Assembly: GCF_023721415.1 (NCBI RefSeq) | Contig: NZ_JAMQVC010000001.1 | Coordinates: 1,116,001 to 1,180,000, forward strand | Origin: Galbibacter mesophilus | GTDB taxonomy: Bacteria > Bacteroidota > Bacteroidia > Flavobacteriales > Flavobacteriaceae | Direction of reading: 5' to 3' | DNA length: 64,000 nucleotides | Shown: one piece after another, positions 1-9,104 of the stretch | Position numbering within the stretch: position 1 is the stretch's first letter | Layout: each line of letters begins with the position of its first letter | Notes under the pieces: model-generated | The model's input: only the letters and a program-made list of their open reading frames with translations | Told to the model about the DNA's origin: nothing | Databases searched by the model: none | Program-made: the position numbers and the translations under genes

Positions 1-507
1 CGCGCAGTTACTAACCATAACTTTGATGTGGGAATGTTACTGCGTATGGGAAACTTTTTTGCGAGTGTTAACGCTTCAAATATCCTAAATAAAGAATTGA
101 ACGTTTTCGCCATCAATGAGCCTAATAAACTGCGTAATTACTATTTGTACACAGGGTATCGGTACAAAAAGAACATCCGTTCCGATTGGGAATGGGAACC
201 TTCTGTTTTTTACCAAATTTTTGAAAGTGATAAGCGTTCCAGTACGGATATAAACATGAAGGTACGCTATTGGGATTTTGAAGATTACTACTGGGCAGGT
301 ATTAGCTACCGTTTCTTAAATGATCAGTTTTTAGATCCCTTAAATGTTGGTCCGATGGTTGGTCTTAAAAAAGGTGCTTTTTACTTTGCGTATTCTTACC
401 AAGTTATTCTGAATGAAATTCAACTGTACAGTAGTGGAACACACATGATTACGGTGGGGATCGATATTTTCCAAGGATTAAGCAATTGCCGTTGTACCAT
501 GCGTTAG
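1..507 (+). CDS. PorP/SprF family type IX secretion/gliding outer membrane protein (3' part)
   Basis: The reading frame is open from base 1, so the gene begins before the window and only about the last 168 residues are present. The visible part alternates short beta strands rich in aromatic residues and ends with a terminal strand (ITVGIDIF), as in the PorP/SprF family. Family members are outer-membrane proteins linked to type IX secretion and gliding in Bacteroidota, and many are paralogues whose individual role is unknown. Segments such as YWAGISYR and GPMVGLKKG fit this family. A hairpin terminator follows directly. The family call is by recognition of sequence style; the exact paralogue cannot be set from a fragment. 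Confidence 0.8.
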   Translation, partial: RAVTNHNFDVGMLLRMGNFFASVNASNILNKELNVFAINEPNKLRNYYLYTGYRYKKNIRSDWEWEPSVFYQIFESDKRSSTDINMKVRYWDFEDYYWAGISYRFLNDQFLDPLNVGPMVGLKKGAFYFAYSYQVILNEIQLYSSGTHMITVGIDIFQGLSNCRCTMR

Positions 508-540
508 TATTTAAAGGATACTGGATGCAGGAAAAAATAT

Positions 541-578
541 AAACCTAGAAGGCTTCAAAACCTTTTAGGTTTTTTTAT
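541..578 (+). terminator. Intrinsic terminator after the porP/sprF gene
   Basis: A 12-bp stem (541-552 with 561-572, one G-U pair) with an 8-nt loop is followed by a run of T. It lies 33 bases past the stop codon. The permease gene on the other strand ends at 606, so the hairpin may serve both directions. Confidence 0.8.
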
Positions 579-605
579 GCTCAAGATTATTCTTCCGAAG
601 ATATA

Positions 606-1823
606 CTAATTAAACTGAATAAGCTGTTTATTCACACGGTTGGCAGCAATTTTTGAAGCGATAAAGCCTAGCACAAAAATAGTAACAAAGACTACGGCAA
701 CATTTCCCCACTGATATTCTACAGGATACGCCAAGGAAGGCGTTAATTTCAGCCATTGAAACGCAATTTGCGACCAAACCAATAATGAAGCCACCACAAT
801 TCCTATGAGTCCGCCCACGGCGGTTACCAATAATCCTTGAAGGAAAAAGATACGCTTCAACTGTTTTATGGAAACACCCATGCTGTACAAAGTAGTAGCA
901 TTTTCCTTTTTATCAAGAATCATCATAATGATGGCGCCCACCACATTAAAAAGCGCGATAATCAGTACCAATGTAAAGATGAGGTAGATTGCTAAGTTTT
1001 CGGTATTCAGCATTTTGTATAGGGAGTCGTTTAGCTGGGCCCGGGTTTTTACGGTAACTTTTCCATCTAGCGCTTCCGTAATTTTAGGAATCACCAAATC
1101 AGGATTGGCATTTGGGGTAAGCTTAAAATTAATCCCTGTAATTTGATTTTCATGTTTTTCTAAAAGTGGCTGAACCGTAGAAAGCCGTGCAAACACGTAT
1201 TTTTTATCCAATTCATCATTCACAGCATAAACACCCGAAAGCGTAACCGAAAGTTCGTTATATGGCTTCTTAGTGCCCGAAATTCCACTTGTGATACTTC
1301 CTTCTCCAGGTTTTGGCGCTAAAATCTTCAACGGATTCCTATAATCGTTAATTCCAAGACCTAAAATATTCGCAATTCCGAGTCCGGTAACTACTTGGTA
1401 AGGATCTTCATCCATCCATCCTCCGTAATAAATTAGGCTATCTACAGCGGTTACTTTCGTATAATTGCTATCTACCGCTTTAATGTATGCAATATGATTT
1501 TTCTGTTTAAAAGTTAGAAAGATACGTTCTTCAATTTCCTTGGAATAATCAGCAATACCTTCAATTTCATCGAGACGGATTTTATCATTTTCAGTAAAAT
1601 CAAAAAATTTTCCTTCCGAAGAAATTGCTTTTAAATCGGGATCGAACGAATTGGAGAAGGAAAGGCTAAGCGTTTTTAAACCAGCAAAAGCAGAAAGTAC
1701 CACAAATAACGATGCGGCACCAATAACGATTACCAAAAAAGTAACAAAATTGATGATATTTACCGCATTTTGGCTGCTTTTAGAAATGAGATACCGCTTG
1801 GCTATGTAGAGAGAAATATTCAA
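606..1823 (-). CDS. LolC/LolE-type ABC transporter permease (FtsX-like)
   Basis: This 405-residue protein has the four-helix layout of the LolC/E permeases: one helix at about residues 22-47, a large periplasmic domain (about 50-270), then three helices at about 275-300, 323-350 and 370-392. Family members work with an ABC ATPase (LolD) to release lipoproteins from the inner membrane for sorting to the outer membrane, or act as MacB-like extruders. No ATPase gene is adjacent. It starts 4 bp after rbfA ends and is very probably co-transcribed with it. The lipoprotein-release role is inferred from family; the substrate is not shown by the sequence. Confidence 0.85.
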   Translation of the reverse strand: MNISLYIAKRYLISKSSQNAVNIINFVTFLVIVIGAASLFVVLSAFAGLKTLSLSFSNSFDPDLKAISSEGKFFDFTENDKIRLDEIEGIADYSKEIEERIFLTFKQKNHIAYIKAVDSNYTKVTAVDSLIYYGGWMDEDPYQVVTGLGIANILGLGINDYRNPLKILAPKPGEGSITSGISGTKKPYNELSVTLSGVYAVNDELDKKYVFARLSTVQPLLEKHENQITGINFKLTPNANPDLVIPKITEALDGKVTVKTRAQLNDSLYKMLNTENLAIYLIFTLVLIIALFNVVGAIIMMILDKKENATTLYSMGVSIKQLKRIFFLQGLLVTAVGGLIGIVVASLLVWSQIAFQWLKLTPSLAYPVEYQWGNVAVVFVTIFVLGFIASKIAANRVNKQLIQFN

Positions 1824-1827
1824 AAAA

Positions 1828-2220
1828 TTACGACTTCTTTCTTTTATCTAACAAATCTCTATTTTCAATAGGGTTTTCGCTGCGTTTCAAGGATTTATCG
1901 ATACGGTCTATATATTCCAAAGAATCATCTATAAAAAATTCCAAATCCGGCACGCGACGAAGCTGATTTTTGGTTCGTTGCGAAAGTTCGTGCTTTATAA
2001 GCGGTTGGTTTGAGCGCATTCCTTTTAAAAGCTCATCGGCATTGTTATGCGGAAAAATACTTACATACACCTTTGCAATGGAAAGGTCTGTAGTTACATT
2101 AACCTTTGTAACACTTATAAGAGTTCCAGACATGCCACCATCTTTTGCTGCTCTTTGAAGAATTTCTGCCAAATCGCGTTGAATAACGCCACCAATCTTT
2201 TTCTGTCTGTTTGTTTCCAT
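1828..2220 (-). CDS. rbfA: Ribosome-binding factor A
   Basis: RbfA binds the 30S subunit and helps maturation of the 16S rRNA 5' end. The 130-residue protein has the family layout: N-terminal RQKKIGGVIQRDLAEIL, a central strand region with VTTDLSIAKVYVS, and the closing RVPDLEFFIDDSLEYIDRI. Length is normal. The gene is first in a two-gene unit with the LolC/E-like permease 4 bp downstream. A TACTTTTG promoter box ends only 4 nt before the ATG, suggesting a leaderless or nearly leaderless mRNA. Divergent from the methylmalonyl-CoA epimerase gene. Confidence 0.95.
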   Translation of the reverse strand: METNRQKKIGGVIQRDLAEILQRAAKDGGMSGTLISVTKVNVTTDLSIAKVYVSIFPHNNADELLKGMRSNQPLIKHELSQRTKNQLRRVPDLEFFIDDSLEYIDRIDKSLKRSENPIENRDLLDKRKKS

Positions 2221-2224
2221 ATTG

Positions 2225-2232
2225 CAAAAGTA
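2225..2232 (-). promoter_or_regulatory. TAnnTTTG box abutting the rbfA start codon
   Basis: On the minus strand the sequence reads TACTTTTGCAATATG, so a perfect match to the Bacteroidota -7 consensus (TAnnTTTG) lies 4 nt before the start. I do not see a well-spaced -33 TTG. The position implies transcription starting at or beside the ATG. Confidence 0.5.
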
Positions 2233-2351
2233 CGAGAATAATAATTACAATTTAAAGCATTATTTTTGAATCTCCGAGGCCGGCATCGAGTAGTTGACTA
2301 GCATAGGGGTAGAAAGGAAACCATGTTGAACCATTTTTAGATTGAATTGGT

Positions 2352-2762
2352 ATGAATAAAATAGAACATTTAGGGATAGCAGTGAAGAATTTGGAAGCAT
2401 CTAATGAACTTTTCCATAAACTTTTGGGCGTTGCGCCGTATAAAACGGAAGAAGTGGCTTCGGAAGGGGTGCGGACTTCATTTTTCAAAACTGGAGAAAG
2501 TAAAATAGAGTTGTTGGAAGCGACCGATAAAGATAGCCCGATTGCAAAATTTTTAGAAAAAAAAGGTGAGGGGATTCACCATATCGCTTTTGATGTGGCC
2601 GATATTCAGCAGGAAGTAAAAAGGCTTCAAGAAGAGGGATTTGTAGTTTTGAACGAAAAGCCCAAAAAGGGAGCCGATAACAAATGGGTGGTGTTTTTGC
2701 ACCCCAAATCAACCAATGGTGTATTAATAGAGCTTTGCCAAGAAATTGAAAAGGCCGAATAA
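2352..2762 (+). CDS. mce: Methylmalonyl-CoA epimerase
   Basis: This enzyme interconverts (R)- and (S)-methylmalonyl-CoA in the propionate/succinyl-CoA route. The 136-residue protein is a two-module VOC-fold (glyoxalase-like) protein. Metal ligands typical of the family are visible: His6 (IEHLGIAV), a histidine at 76/77 (GIHHIAFDV) and Glu127 (VLIELCQ). Length matches the family. The gene is followed after about 70 bp by a tRNA gene with its own promoter. No mutase genes are in the window. Confidence 0.93.
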   Translation: MNKIEHLGIAVKNLEASNELFHKLLGVAPYKTEEVASEGVRTSFFKTGESKIELLEATDKDSPIAKFLEKKGEGIHHIAFDVADIQQEVKRLQEEGFVVLNEKPKKGADNKWVVFLHPKSTNGVLIELCQEIEKAE

Positions 2763-2783
2763 CAGGACAAAATCCGTTAAAAG

Positions 2784-2816
2784 TTTTGCAGAGGTTAAAA
2801 ATATGTAGTAATATTG
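2784..2816 (+). promoter_or_regulatory. Promoter of the tRNA gene
   Basis: A TTTTG at 2784-2788 and a TAATATTG at 2809-2816 are separated by 20 nt, a good fit to the -33/-7 arrangement of Bacteroidota promoters. The predicted start is a few bases before the tRNA 5' end at 2832. Confidence 0.6.
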
Positions 2817-2831
2817 CATCCGCAATTTGCG

Positions 2832-2905
2832 GGTCCCATAGCTCAGCTGGTTAGAGCACCTGACTCATAATCAGGGGGTCCATGGTTCGAGCCCATGTGG
2901 GACCA
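2832..2905 (+). tRNA. tRNA with CAT anticodon (probably tRNA-Met, elongator)
   Basis: A 74-nt cloverleaf folds cleanly: acceptor GGTCCCA/TGGGACC, D-stem GCTC/GAGC, anticodon stem CCTGA/TCAGG with loop CTCATAA (anticodon CAT), T-stem CATGG/CCATG with TTCGAGC, discriminator A. CCA is not encoded. The anticodon stem lacks the three G-C pairs of initiator tRNA, so it is elongator Met or the lysidine-modified Ile2 tRNA; I cannot fully separate these by eye and favour Met. Confidence 0.93.
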
Positions 2906-2914
2906 CTTTTAAGC

Positions 2915-2946
2915 AAAAGCCTTACAGTGATGTAAGGCTTTTTTGT
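2915..2946 (+). terminator. Intrinsic terminator after the tRNA
   Basis: A perfect 12-bp stem (2915-2926 with 2931-2942) with a GTGA loop ends in a T run. It begins 10 nt after the tRNA. Confidence 0.9.
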
Positions 2947-3059
2947 ATATCTTCGAGTAAATTTTAGTACTGCTAGACTCAACCTCAATTGTACAGCCCA
3001 CTTTGTGTAGTGTTTGTGCATGAACAACCAAAATAGATTAAGTTGTAAAACGATTAATT

Positions 3060-5870
3060 ATGAAAAACCTTCTGGTTTTCAGCATAGTATTTGTTATTTT
3101 TTGTTTTGCTTATTCACAAAACCCGCCGATTGTGAACTTCCCGCCTTCTGCTTATGAAGGGGAAAATCAAAACTGGAAAATTTCACAAAACGACCATAAA
3201 TTTATTTATGTAGCCAACAATGCTGGAATGTTGGAGTATAACGGGTCAACTTGGAACCTTTATAGAAGTCCGAATTCTTCTGTAATGAGAAGTGTTCTAG
3301 CCATTGGGGATAGAGTGTATGGCGGTTTTTATCGAGAGTTTGGGTACTGGCAACTTCAACCAAACGGGAAGTATAAATACCAATCGGTTTCTTCCAAGTT
3401 GAAGGAAAGTATGTTTGAGGATGAGAATATATGGAACATCAAAAAAATTGACCAGTGGGTAGTTTTTCAATCGTATGACCGACTTTATTTGTTTAATCCG
3501 AACAAAGAAGAAATAACAATCCTCACGGAAACCAACAACTTTTATCGTATTTATAATCTGGATAATAAGTTATTTCTTCAAAAGAAAGACAGAAATCTTT
3601 ATCGTGTTTCCAACGGTGAAACGCTTCTGATGGCAACTATTGAAGAAAAGGAGGAAATCGGACTCATAATGAATGTTTTCGAGAACCAAAAAGGGGAGCT
3701 AATTGCCGTTACGCGAAGCAAAGGCTTGTTTAAAATTAAAGATGGAAGTTTTGAAAAATGGAACATAAAAGTCTCTGCTCTAATTGAAAAAAGCCAAGTT
3801 TTTGCAGGGATTCAGTTAAAAGATGGCAGAATAGCACTGGGAACCATAGCAAACGGGATATTCATCCTCAACAAGCAAGGGGAAGTATTACATGAAATTT
3901 CTCGACAAGATGGCTTGGAAAACAATACTGTTTTGGCACTGTTTCAAGATGTTGATGGAAATTTATGGACTGGACTTGATAATGGAATTTCCTGTTTAAA
4001 TATGGGTTCATCAACGGGTGAATATTTTGATAGTTCCGGTAGTTTGGGAACCATTTATGCTTCGGTTAATTTTCAGGGAAATTTGTATCTAGGAACCAAC
4101 CAAGGGCTTTTTTATAGAAAGGCTAATTCTTCTGAAGATTTCAAGCTTATACCAAAAACACGTGGCCAAGTCTGGTCGTTGTTTATTTATGATGACCAAC
4201 TTTTTTGTGGACACACTTCTGGAACTTTTATAATTGAAAACGGACTCGCAACGCGCATTAGTAATGTTCAAGGAAATTGGAATTTTAGGACGATACCAAA
4301 CAACCCAAATAAACTCCTACTTGGAAATTACAATGGGCTGAGCATTTTAGAAAAACAAAAGGATACGTGGAAATCTTTAGGATTGATAAAGGGATTTGAT
4401 AACTCCAGCAGATTTTTCGAAATTATTAATAGTGAATCCGGTTTACAGGTTTGGGTTAGCCATGAATATAAGGGCGTTTTTAAACTTATTCCAAACGCAA
4501 ATTTTACCCGATTTAAAGAGGTCACCCTGCTCGATAGTACCGCGATGGCAAAAAATTCGGGACTACTTTTTTACAATGACAAGTTACTTTATTCTTCTGA
4601 AAAAGGAATTTTTGAAATTGATACAGAAACGAATATTCTTCGGAAGAGTGAACTGAACAGCCTGATGGAATCTGAAAAATTCCTTTCAGGGAAGATGATT
4701 GCAGATGATGAAAACCATTTATGGATGTTTTCAAAGGAAAATATAATTTTTAGTGACGCTAGCCCAGCTTCTAAAAGCTTGGTAAAAAAGACAATTCCGT
4801 TTAGTCAGGACTCCCGAAAAACAACTGTTAGTTTTGAAAATGTCTCTCAAATTTCCGACAATCAATTTCTCATTGGCGGGACCAACAATTATTTGATTTT
4901 CGATACTTCTGAATTTCAAAGGGCACCTTTTAAAGTACATCTAAATACTGTTCAAAGCTCGGATTGGGAAGGCAAAAGCACAAATTATCTTCATTTGAAT
5001 GAAAAAGGGCTACTAGATTATAAAAAGGGCTCTGTAAAATTTCAGTTTAGTGTTCCTAATTATACTAAATACGAAAAAACCTTTTATCAGTATAAATTAG
5101 AAGGGAGTTTGAACGAATGGAGCGAATGGGAAACACAACCAACGGTAACATTTGAAAAATTACCTTACGGAGATTATACATTTCAAGTACGGGCAAAAAT
5201 AGGCAATACGATTTCCAGTAATATGGAAACTTTTGATTTTACCATAAAACCGCCTTTTTATCTTTCTAAAATGGCCATCATTTTATACGCTGCTCTTTTC
5301 ATTTTATTGGTATTTGCAACCCATTATTCATATAAAAATTATTATAAAAACAAGCAAGAAAAGGCTTTGTTGAGAAAACAACAAGAAATAGAATACACCA
5401 AAGCACAAAATGAAAAGGAAATAGCTGAAATTAAAAATGCTAGGCTAAGTGAACAGGTGGAAAGCAAAAGCAGGGAATTGGCCATTTCTACCATGAGCAT
5501 TGTAAAAAGAAATGAAGTGCTTAGAAATATTAAAAAAGAACTTAAAAAAAGTTTGAAGCTGGACAAAGACCATCCTGTTTTTCAGCTGATTGATAAAAAC
5601 CTCAATGGAAAAGAAGATTGGGAGTTTTTTGAGAAGGCATTTAACCAAGCCGATAACGAGTTCTTTTCAAAACTTAAAAAGAAACATCCAAACCTAACTA
5701 ATAACGATTTAAAGTTTTGTGCTTTTCTTAGGCTCAATTTGTCTTCAAAAGAGATTGCACCGCTGCTAAATATTTCAGTAAAAAGTGTAGAAGTTAGGCG
5801 GTATAGGCTTCGGAAAAAACTGGAATTAGAGTCCGATGAAAGCTTGACCGACTATATTATTGCTACTTAA
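3060..5870 (+). CDS. Propeller/Y_Y_Y sensor with C-terminal LuxR-type HTH (PUL regulator)
   Basis: A 936-residue membrane-spanning regulator. Order: signal peptide (1-19), a long periplasmic two-component-regulator beta-propeller (about 25-620, with blade motifs such as DVDGNLWTGLDNGISCL), a Y_Y_Y domain (about 650-735, FYQYKLEG and YGDYTFQVRAK), one helix (about 740-762), a coiled coil (about 765-815) and a LuxR-like HTH (about 870-930, SSKEIAPLLNISVKSVEVRR). There is no kinase or receiver domain, so signal passes straight from periplasm to DNA in one polypeptide. It sits just upstream of susC and probably activates the beta-glucan locus in response to released oligosaccharide; that target is inferred from position. 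Confidence 0.88.
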   Translation: MKNLLVFSIVFVIFCFAYSQNPPIVNFPPSAYEGENQNWKISQNDHKFIYVANNAGMLEYNGSTWNLYRSPNSSVMRSVLAIGDRVYGGFYREFGYWQLQPNGKYKYQSVSSKLKESMFEDENIWNIKKIDQWVVFQSYDRLYLFNPNKEEITILTETNNFYRIYNLDNKLFLQKKDRNLYRVSNGETLLMATIEEKEEIGLIMNVFENQKGELIAVTRSKGLFKIKDGSFEKWNIKVSALIEKSQVFAGIQLKDGRIALGTIANGIFILNKQGEVLHEISRQDGLENNTVLALFQDVDGNLWTGLDNGISCLNMGSSTGEYFDSSGSLGTIYASVNFQGNLYLGTNQGLFYRKANSSEDFKLIPKTRGQVWSLFIYDDQLFCGHTSGTFIIENGLATRISNVQGNWNFRTIPNNPNKLLLGNYNGLSILEKQKDTWKSLGLIKGFDNSSRFFEIINSESGLQVWVSHEYKGVFKLIPNANFTRFKEVTLLDSTAMAKNSGLLFYNDKLLYSSEKGIFEIDTETNILRKSELNSLMESEKFLSGKMIADDENHLWMFSKENIIFSDASPASKSLVKKTIPFSQDSRKTTVSFENVSQISDNQFLIGGTNNYLIFDTSEFQRAPFKVHLNTVQSSDWEGKSTNYLHLNEKGLLDYKKGSVKFQFSVPNYTKYEKTFYQYKLEGSLNEWSEWETQPTVTFEKLPYGDYTFQVRAKIGNTISSNMETFDFTIKPPFYLSKMAIILYAALFILLVFATHYSYKNYYKNKQEKALLRKQQEIEYTKAQNEKEIAEIKNARLSEQVESKSRELAISTMSIVKRNEVLRNIKKELKKSLKLDKDHPVFQLIDKNLNGKEDWEFFEKAFNQADNEFFSKLKKKHPNLTNNDLKFCAFLRLNLSSKEIAPLLNISVKSVEVRRYRLRKKLELESDESLTDYIIAT

Positions 5871-6131
5871 CATTTAGGTAACCACTACAACACCACTACA
5901 ATTTAAAATACACCCTAAATTTTCGGGAGAAGATTCTTCTTCTACCCGCTACACAATCTATTGAATGGCAGTGTTTTTAGCTTATTTCTTAAGCTGTATG
6001 CCTTTTGTAAGTCCTCTTTTTTCAAGTAACCCAATGTTTGCAATTAATTTAATATTCGTTAACAAACAGGCAAAATAGCTTCCCTTTAAATCAATTTCAT
6101 TTGCCCAAAACAATCAAAAAAATTAAAACAC

Positions 6132-9092
6132 ATGGAATTTAGGAAATTGTTGAGAGCTTCAATTATGTTGTTTCTACTGTTGCTAGGAACCAACGCAATT
6201 GCTCAAAACACTATCACTGGAAAAGTGGTGGATTCGCAGGGGGTGCCACTTCCCGGAGCTACCGTAGCGGTTAAGAACTCTTCAAAAGGAGTGGTTACAG
6301 ATTTCGACGGTAATTTTAAAATACAAATACCAGAGAAAGCAGAGGCTGTTTTAATCTCTTTTCTTGGGTTTAAAACCATAGAAAAAGATATAAATGACGA
6401 TTTTTCAAACATTGTATTAACCGAAAACACAAGCCAGTTGGATGAGGTGGTTGTTGTGGGTTACGGTACGCTTAAGAAAAGTGATGTGGTAGGCGCTGTA
6501 ACGAGTGTAGATGTAGACGAAGCTACAGCGGTGCCCACTACCAATGTGTCAGAAATGATTCGGGGTAGGGCTGCTGGGGTACAGGTGAATTTAAGTGATG
6601 CCAGACCTGGAGGGAGTTCCAATATTTTAATAAGGGGAAAGGTTTCCTTGGTAGGTAACGATCCACTTATTATTGTAGATGGAGTTCCTTACGATAACAT
6701 AAACGATGTTGCTCCAGACGATATTCTTTCCGTAGAAATCCTTAAAGATGCCAGTTCTCAAGCTATTTATGGGGCAAGGGCGGCCAACGGAGTAATTCTA
6801 ATCACTACAAAAAGAGCAAAGGAAGGTGTTTTTAAAGTGAATTACCACGGATATACCACCAACCAAAGCCTTACTAAAAACTTCGATATTTTTTCAGCGG
6901 AAGAATATGCGCAGGTGAGAAGAGAGGCGTTTAGGACTGATAATGAAGAAGAATATTTAGAAGATGCTACCATTTTTGAACCTTTTGAATTAGAAGCTAT
7001 TGAAAATGAAAATTACGTAGATTGGGAAGATCTGGTAATTAACGATGCATTGATTACCAGCCATACGTTAAGCGCTTCCGGTGGAGGGGAACGAACTAAA
7101 GTTTACACGAGTATAAATTACTTCAATCAGGACGGAATCATCCCTACTTCTGGTTTTAAAAGGGGGACCTTCCGTTTAAATCTCGACCAGCAAATTACCG
7201 ATAAGTTAAGTCTTCAAACCAATATTAACATTCAAAAGAGTGAACAGAATATTGAAACGGGAAATCTAGACGTGATCAATATTTCACCATTAGCAAAACC
7301 ATTCGACGAAAATGGGGAGTTAATACGGGAACCTTTAGGAGACGGTAAATTAACCGTTAATCCGCTTTGGAATATTAGGGAAGCAGATAACGATGTTTTT
7401 AGAAACCTTCGGGATTTAAATTTGGTAGGATTGTACCAATTCACTCCAAACTTTTCGTATAAACTTAATGCCTTTTCAAGAGTTCGCGACGGAAAACAAG
7501 GAATTTACAATTCTTCTACGCACCCTGCAGGCGATGGCGATATAAGGGGACTTGCCACATTGGGTGATTACAACTATGAGGAATATTTAATTGAAAACAT
7601 TTTTGATTATAGTCCGAATATCGGAGAAAAACATTCATTGGATTTTACCGCTGTAAATGCTTTTAACCAAAGAAAAACAACCGAAACTTCAGTTACTAAA
7701 TCTGGTTTTGCCAATGATAATTTGAGTTATAACGGAAAAGCGGATATTATTAGGGCAACTTCCCGTGATGTAAGCAGAAGAAGGTTGGTTTCCTTTATGG
7801 GAAGGGCAAGGTATAGTTTTCTAGATAGGTATTTATTAACGCTAACCATGCGTGCAGATGGGTCTTCTGTTTTTGCTGAAGATGAAAAATTTGGATATTT
7901 CCCAGCAGCAGCCATTGCTTGGAAAATCAATGAGGAACCTTTTATGAAAGATTCAAAAGTGTTCAATCAACTCAAACTTCGTGTAAGTTACGGTGCCACA
8001 GGTAATGACGGTATAAATCCTAGTGAATCTTTAGGATTGGCAGACGACCTTCCGTATGTTTTTGGAGGGAATACATTCGGTGGTTTTGCTCCTTTAAATA
8101 GATTGCCAAACCCAGCATTAAAATGGGAAACCACCACTACCTTAAATACTGGGCTGGATTTTAGGCTCTTCAACAACTTTATTAACGGTACAGTAGAATA
8201 TTACCATGCTTCTACAACAGACTTTCTGCTGGATAGAATTCTATCAGGGGTTTCTGGGTTTAACGTTACCCGATTCAACATTGGGGAAGTAGAAAACAAA
8301 GGAATAGAGGCCACTTTAAACACCAACATAATCAACAACAGCAAATTGCAATGGTCGGTTGGGGCTATTTGGTCTACAAATGAAAATAAAGTGATTTCTC
8401 TTGCTGGAGAAAGGGATCAAGAAGGAAATCTAATAGACTTCGAATCACAAGGACTTTTTATTGGAGAGTCTATCGATAACATTCACCAATTTGTTTTTGA
8501 TGGTATTTGGCAAGCCGGTGACGATATAGAAAACTCTGCGCAGCCAGATGCTAGAGTTGGGGAAGTAAAGGTAAAAGATTTGGATGCCGATGGCGATATA
8601 GATGATGATGATAGAATTATTATCGACCAAAATCCAGATTGGTACGGCTCTTTAACGACAAACGTGAGGTATAAAGGATTCGAACTTTTCGCTGATTTTT
8701 ACTTTGTTGAAGGTGCGACAAAAATCAACCCTTACTTTGCTGATGGCAACCTTGGAGCGGCATTGAAAGGTGGAGCAAACGGAATTGCGGTTGATTACTA
8801 CCTTCCAGAAGACCCCTCCAACACAGTTATCAGGCCGAGTACAGGAACACCTAGCTTCTTAAGATCTTTGGCTGTAGATGATGCTTCTTATCAAAGATTA
8901 CGCACGCTAACACTTGGTTACAATATACCACGGAAGGTCTTAGACCAAATTGGTTTGGAAAGGTTTAAAATATATCTAACAGGAACCAATTTAATTACGT
9001 GGACGGATTACAAATCGTATAGTCCTGAAAACAACCCAGGACAGTTCCCAGATGCTAGGGGATTAACATTTGGAGTACAACTCGGATTATAA
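6132..9092 (+). CDS. SusC/RagA family TonB-dependent outer membrane receptor
   Basis: The 986-residue protein imports oligosaccharides across the outer membrane with its SusD partner, powered by TonB. It has a signal peptide (1-24), a carboxypeptidase-D regulatory-like domain (about 27-112, ITGKVVDSQGVPLPGATVAV), a plug domain (about 115-230, including LIIVDGVPYD and AIYGARAANGVILI) and a 22-strand barrel ending in FGVQLGL. Length is typical of the SusC class. The gene is followed 12 bp later by susD. A GH16 enzyme downstream suggests beta-1,3-glucan or a related glycan as cargo; this is inference. Confidence 0.95.
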   Translation: MEFRKLLRASIMLFLLLLGTNAIAQNTITGKVVDSQGVPLPGATVAVKNSSKGVVTDFDGNFKIQIPEKAEAVLISFLGFKTIEKDINDDFSNIVLTENTSQLDEVVVVGYGTLKKSDVVGAVTSVDVDEATAVPTTNVSEMIRGRAAGVQVNLSDARPGGSSNILIRGKVSLVGNDPLIIVDGVPYDNINDVAPDDILSVEILKDASSQAIYGARAANGVILITTKRAKEGVFKVNYHGYTTNQSLTKNFDIFSAEEYAQVRREAFRTDNEEEYLEDATIFEPFELEAIENENYVDWEDLVINDALITSHTLSASGGGERTKVYTSINYFNQDGIIPTSGFKRGTFRLNLDQQITDKLSLQTNINIQKSEQNIETGNLDVINISPLAKPFDENGELIREPLGDGKLTVNPLWNIREADNDVFRNLRDLNLVGLYQFTPNFSYKLNAFSRVRDGKQGIYNSSTHPAGDGDIRGLATLGDYNYEEYLIENIFDYSPNIGEKHSLDFTAVNAFNQRKTTETSVTKSGFANDNLSYNGKADIIRATSRDVSRRRLVSFMGRARYSFLDRYLLTLTMRADGSSVFAEDEKFGYFPAAAIAWKINEEPFMKDSKVFNQLKLRVSYGATGNDGINPSESLGLADDLPYVFGGNTFGGFAPLNRLPNPALKWETTTTLNTGLDFRLFNNFINGTVEYYHASTTDFLLDRILSGVSGFNVTRFNIGEVENKGIEATLNTNIINNSKLQWSVGAIWSTNENKVISLAGERDQEGNLIDFESQGLFIGESIDNIHQFVFDGIWQAGDDIENSAQPDARVGEVKVKDLDADGDIDDDDRIIIDQNPDWYGSLTTNVRYKGFELFADFYFVEGATKINPYFADGNLGAALKGGANGIAVDYYLPEDPSNTVIRPSTGTPSFLRSLAVDDASYQRLRTLTLGYNIPRKVLDQIGLERFKIYLTGTNLITWTDYKSYSPENNPGQFPDARGLTFGVQLGL

Positions 9093-9104
9093 AAACAAAA
9101 AGTC

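Noticed and set aside
2832-2905. Initiator tRNA
   Set aside because: The anticodon stem is CCTGA/TCAGG without the three consecutive G-C pairs, and the first acceptor pair is a normal G-C pair.
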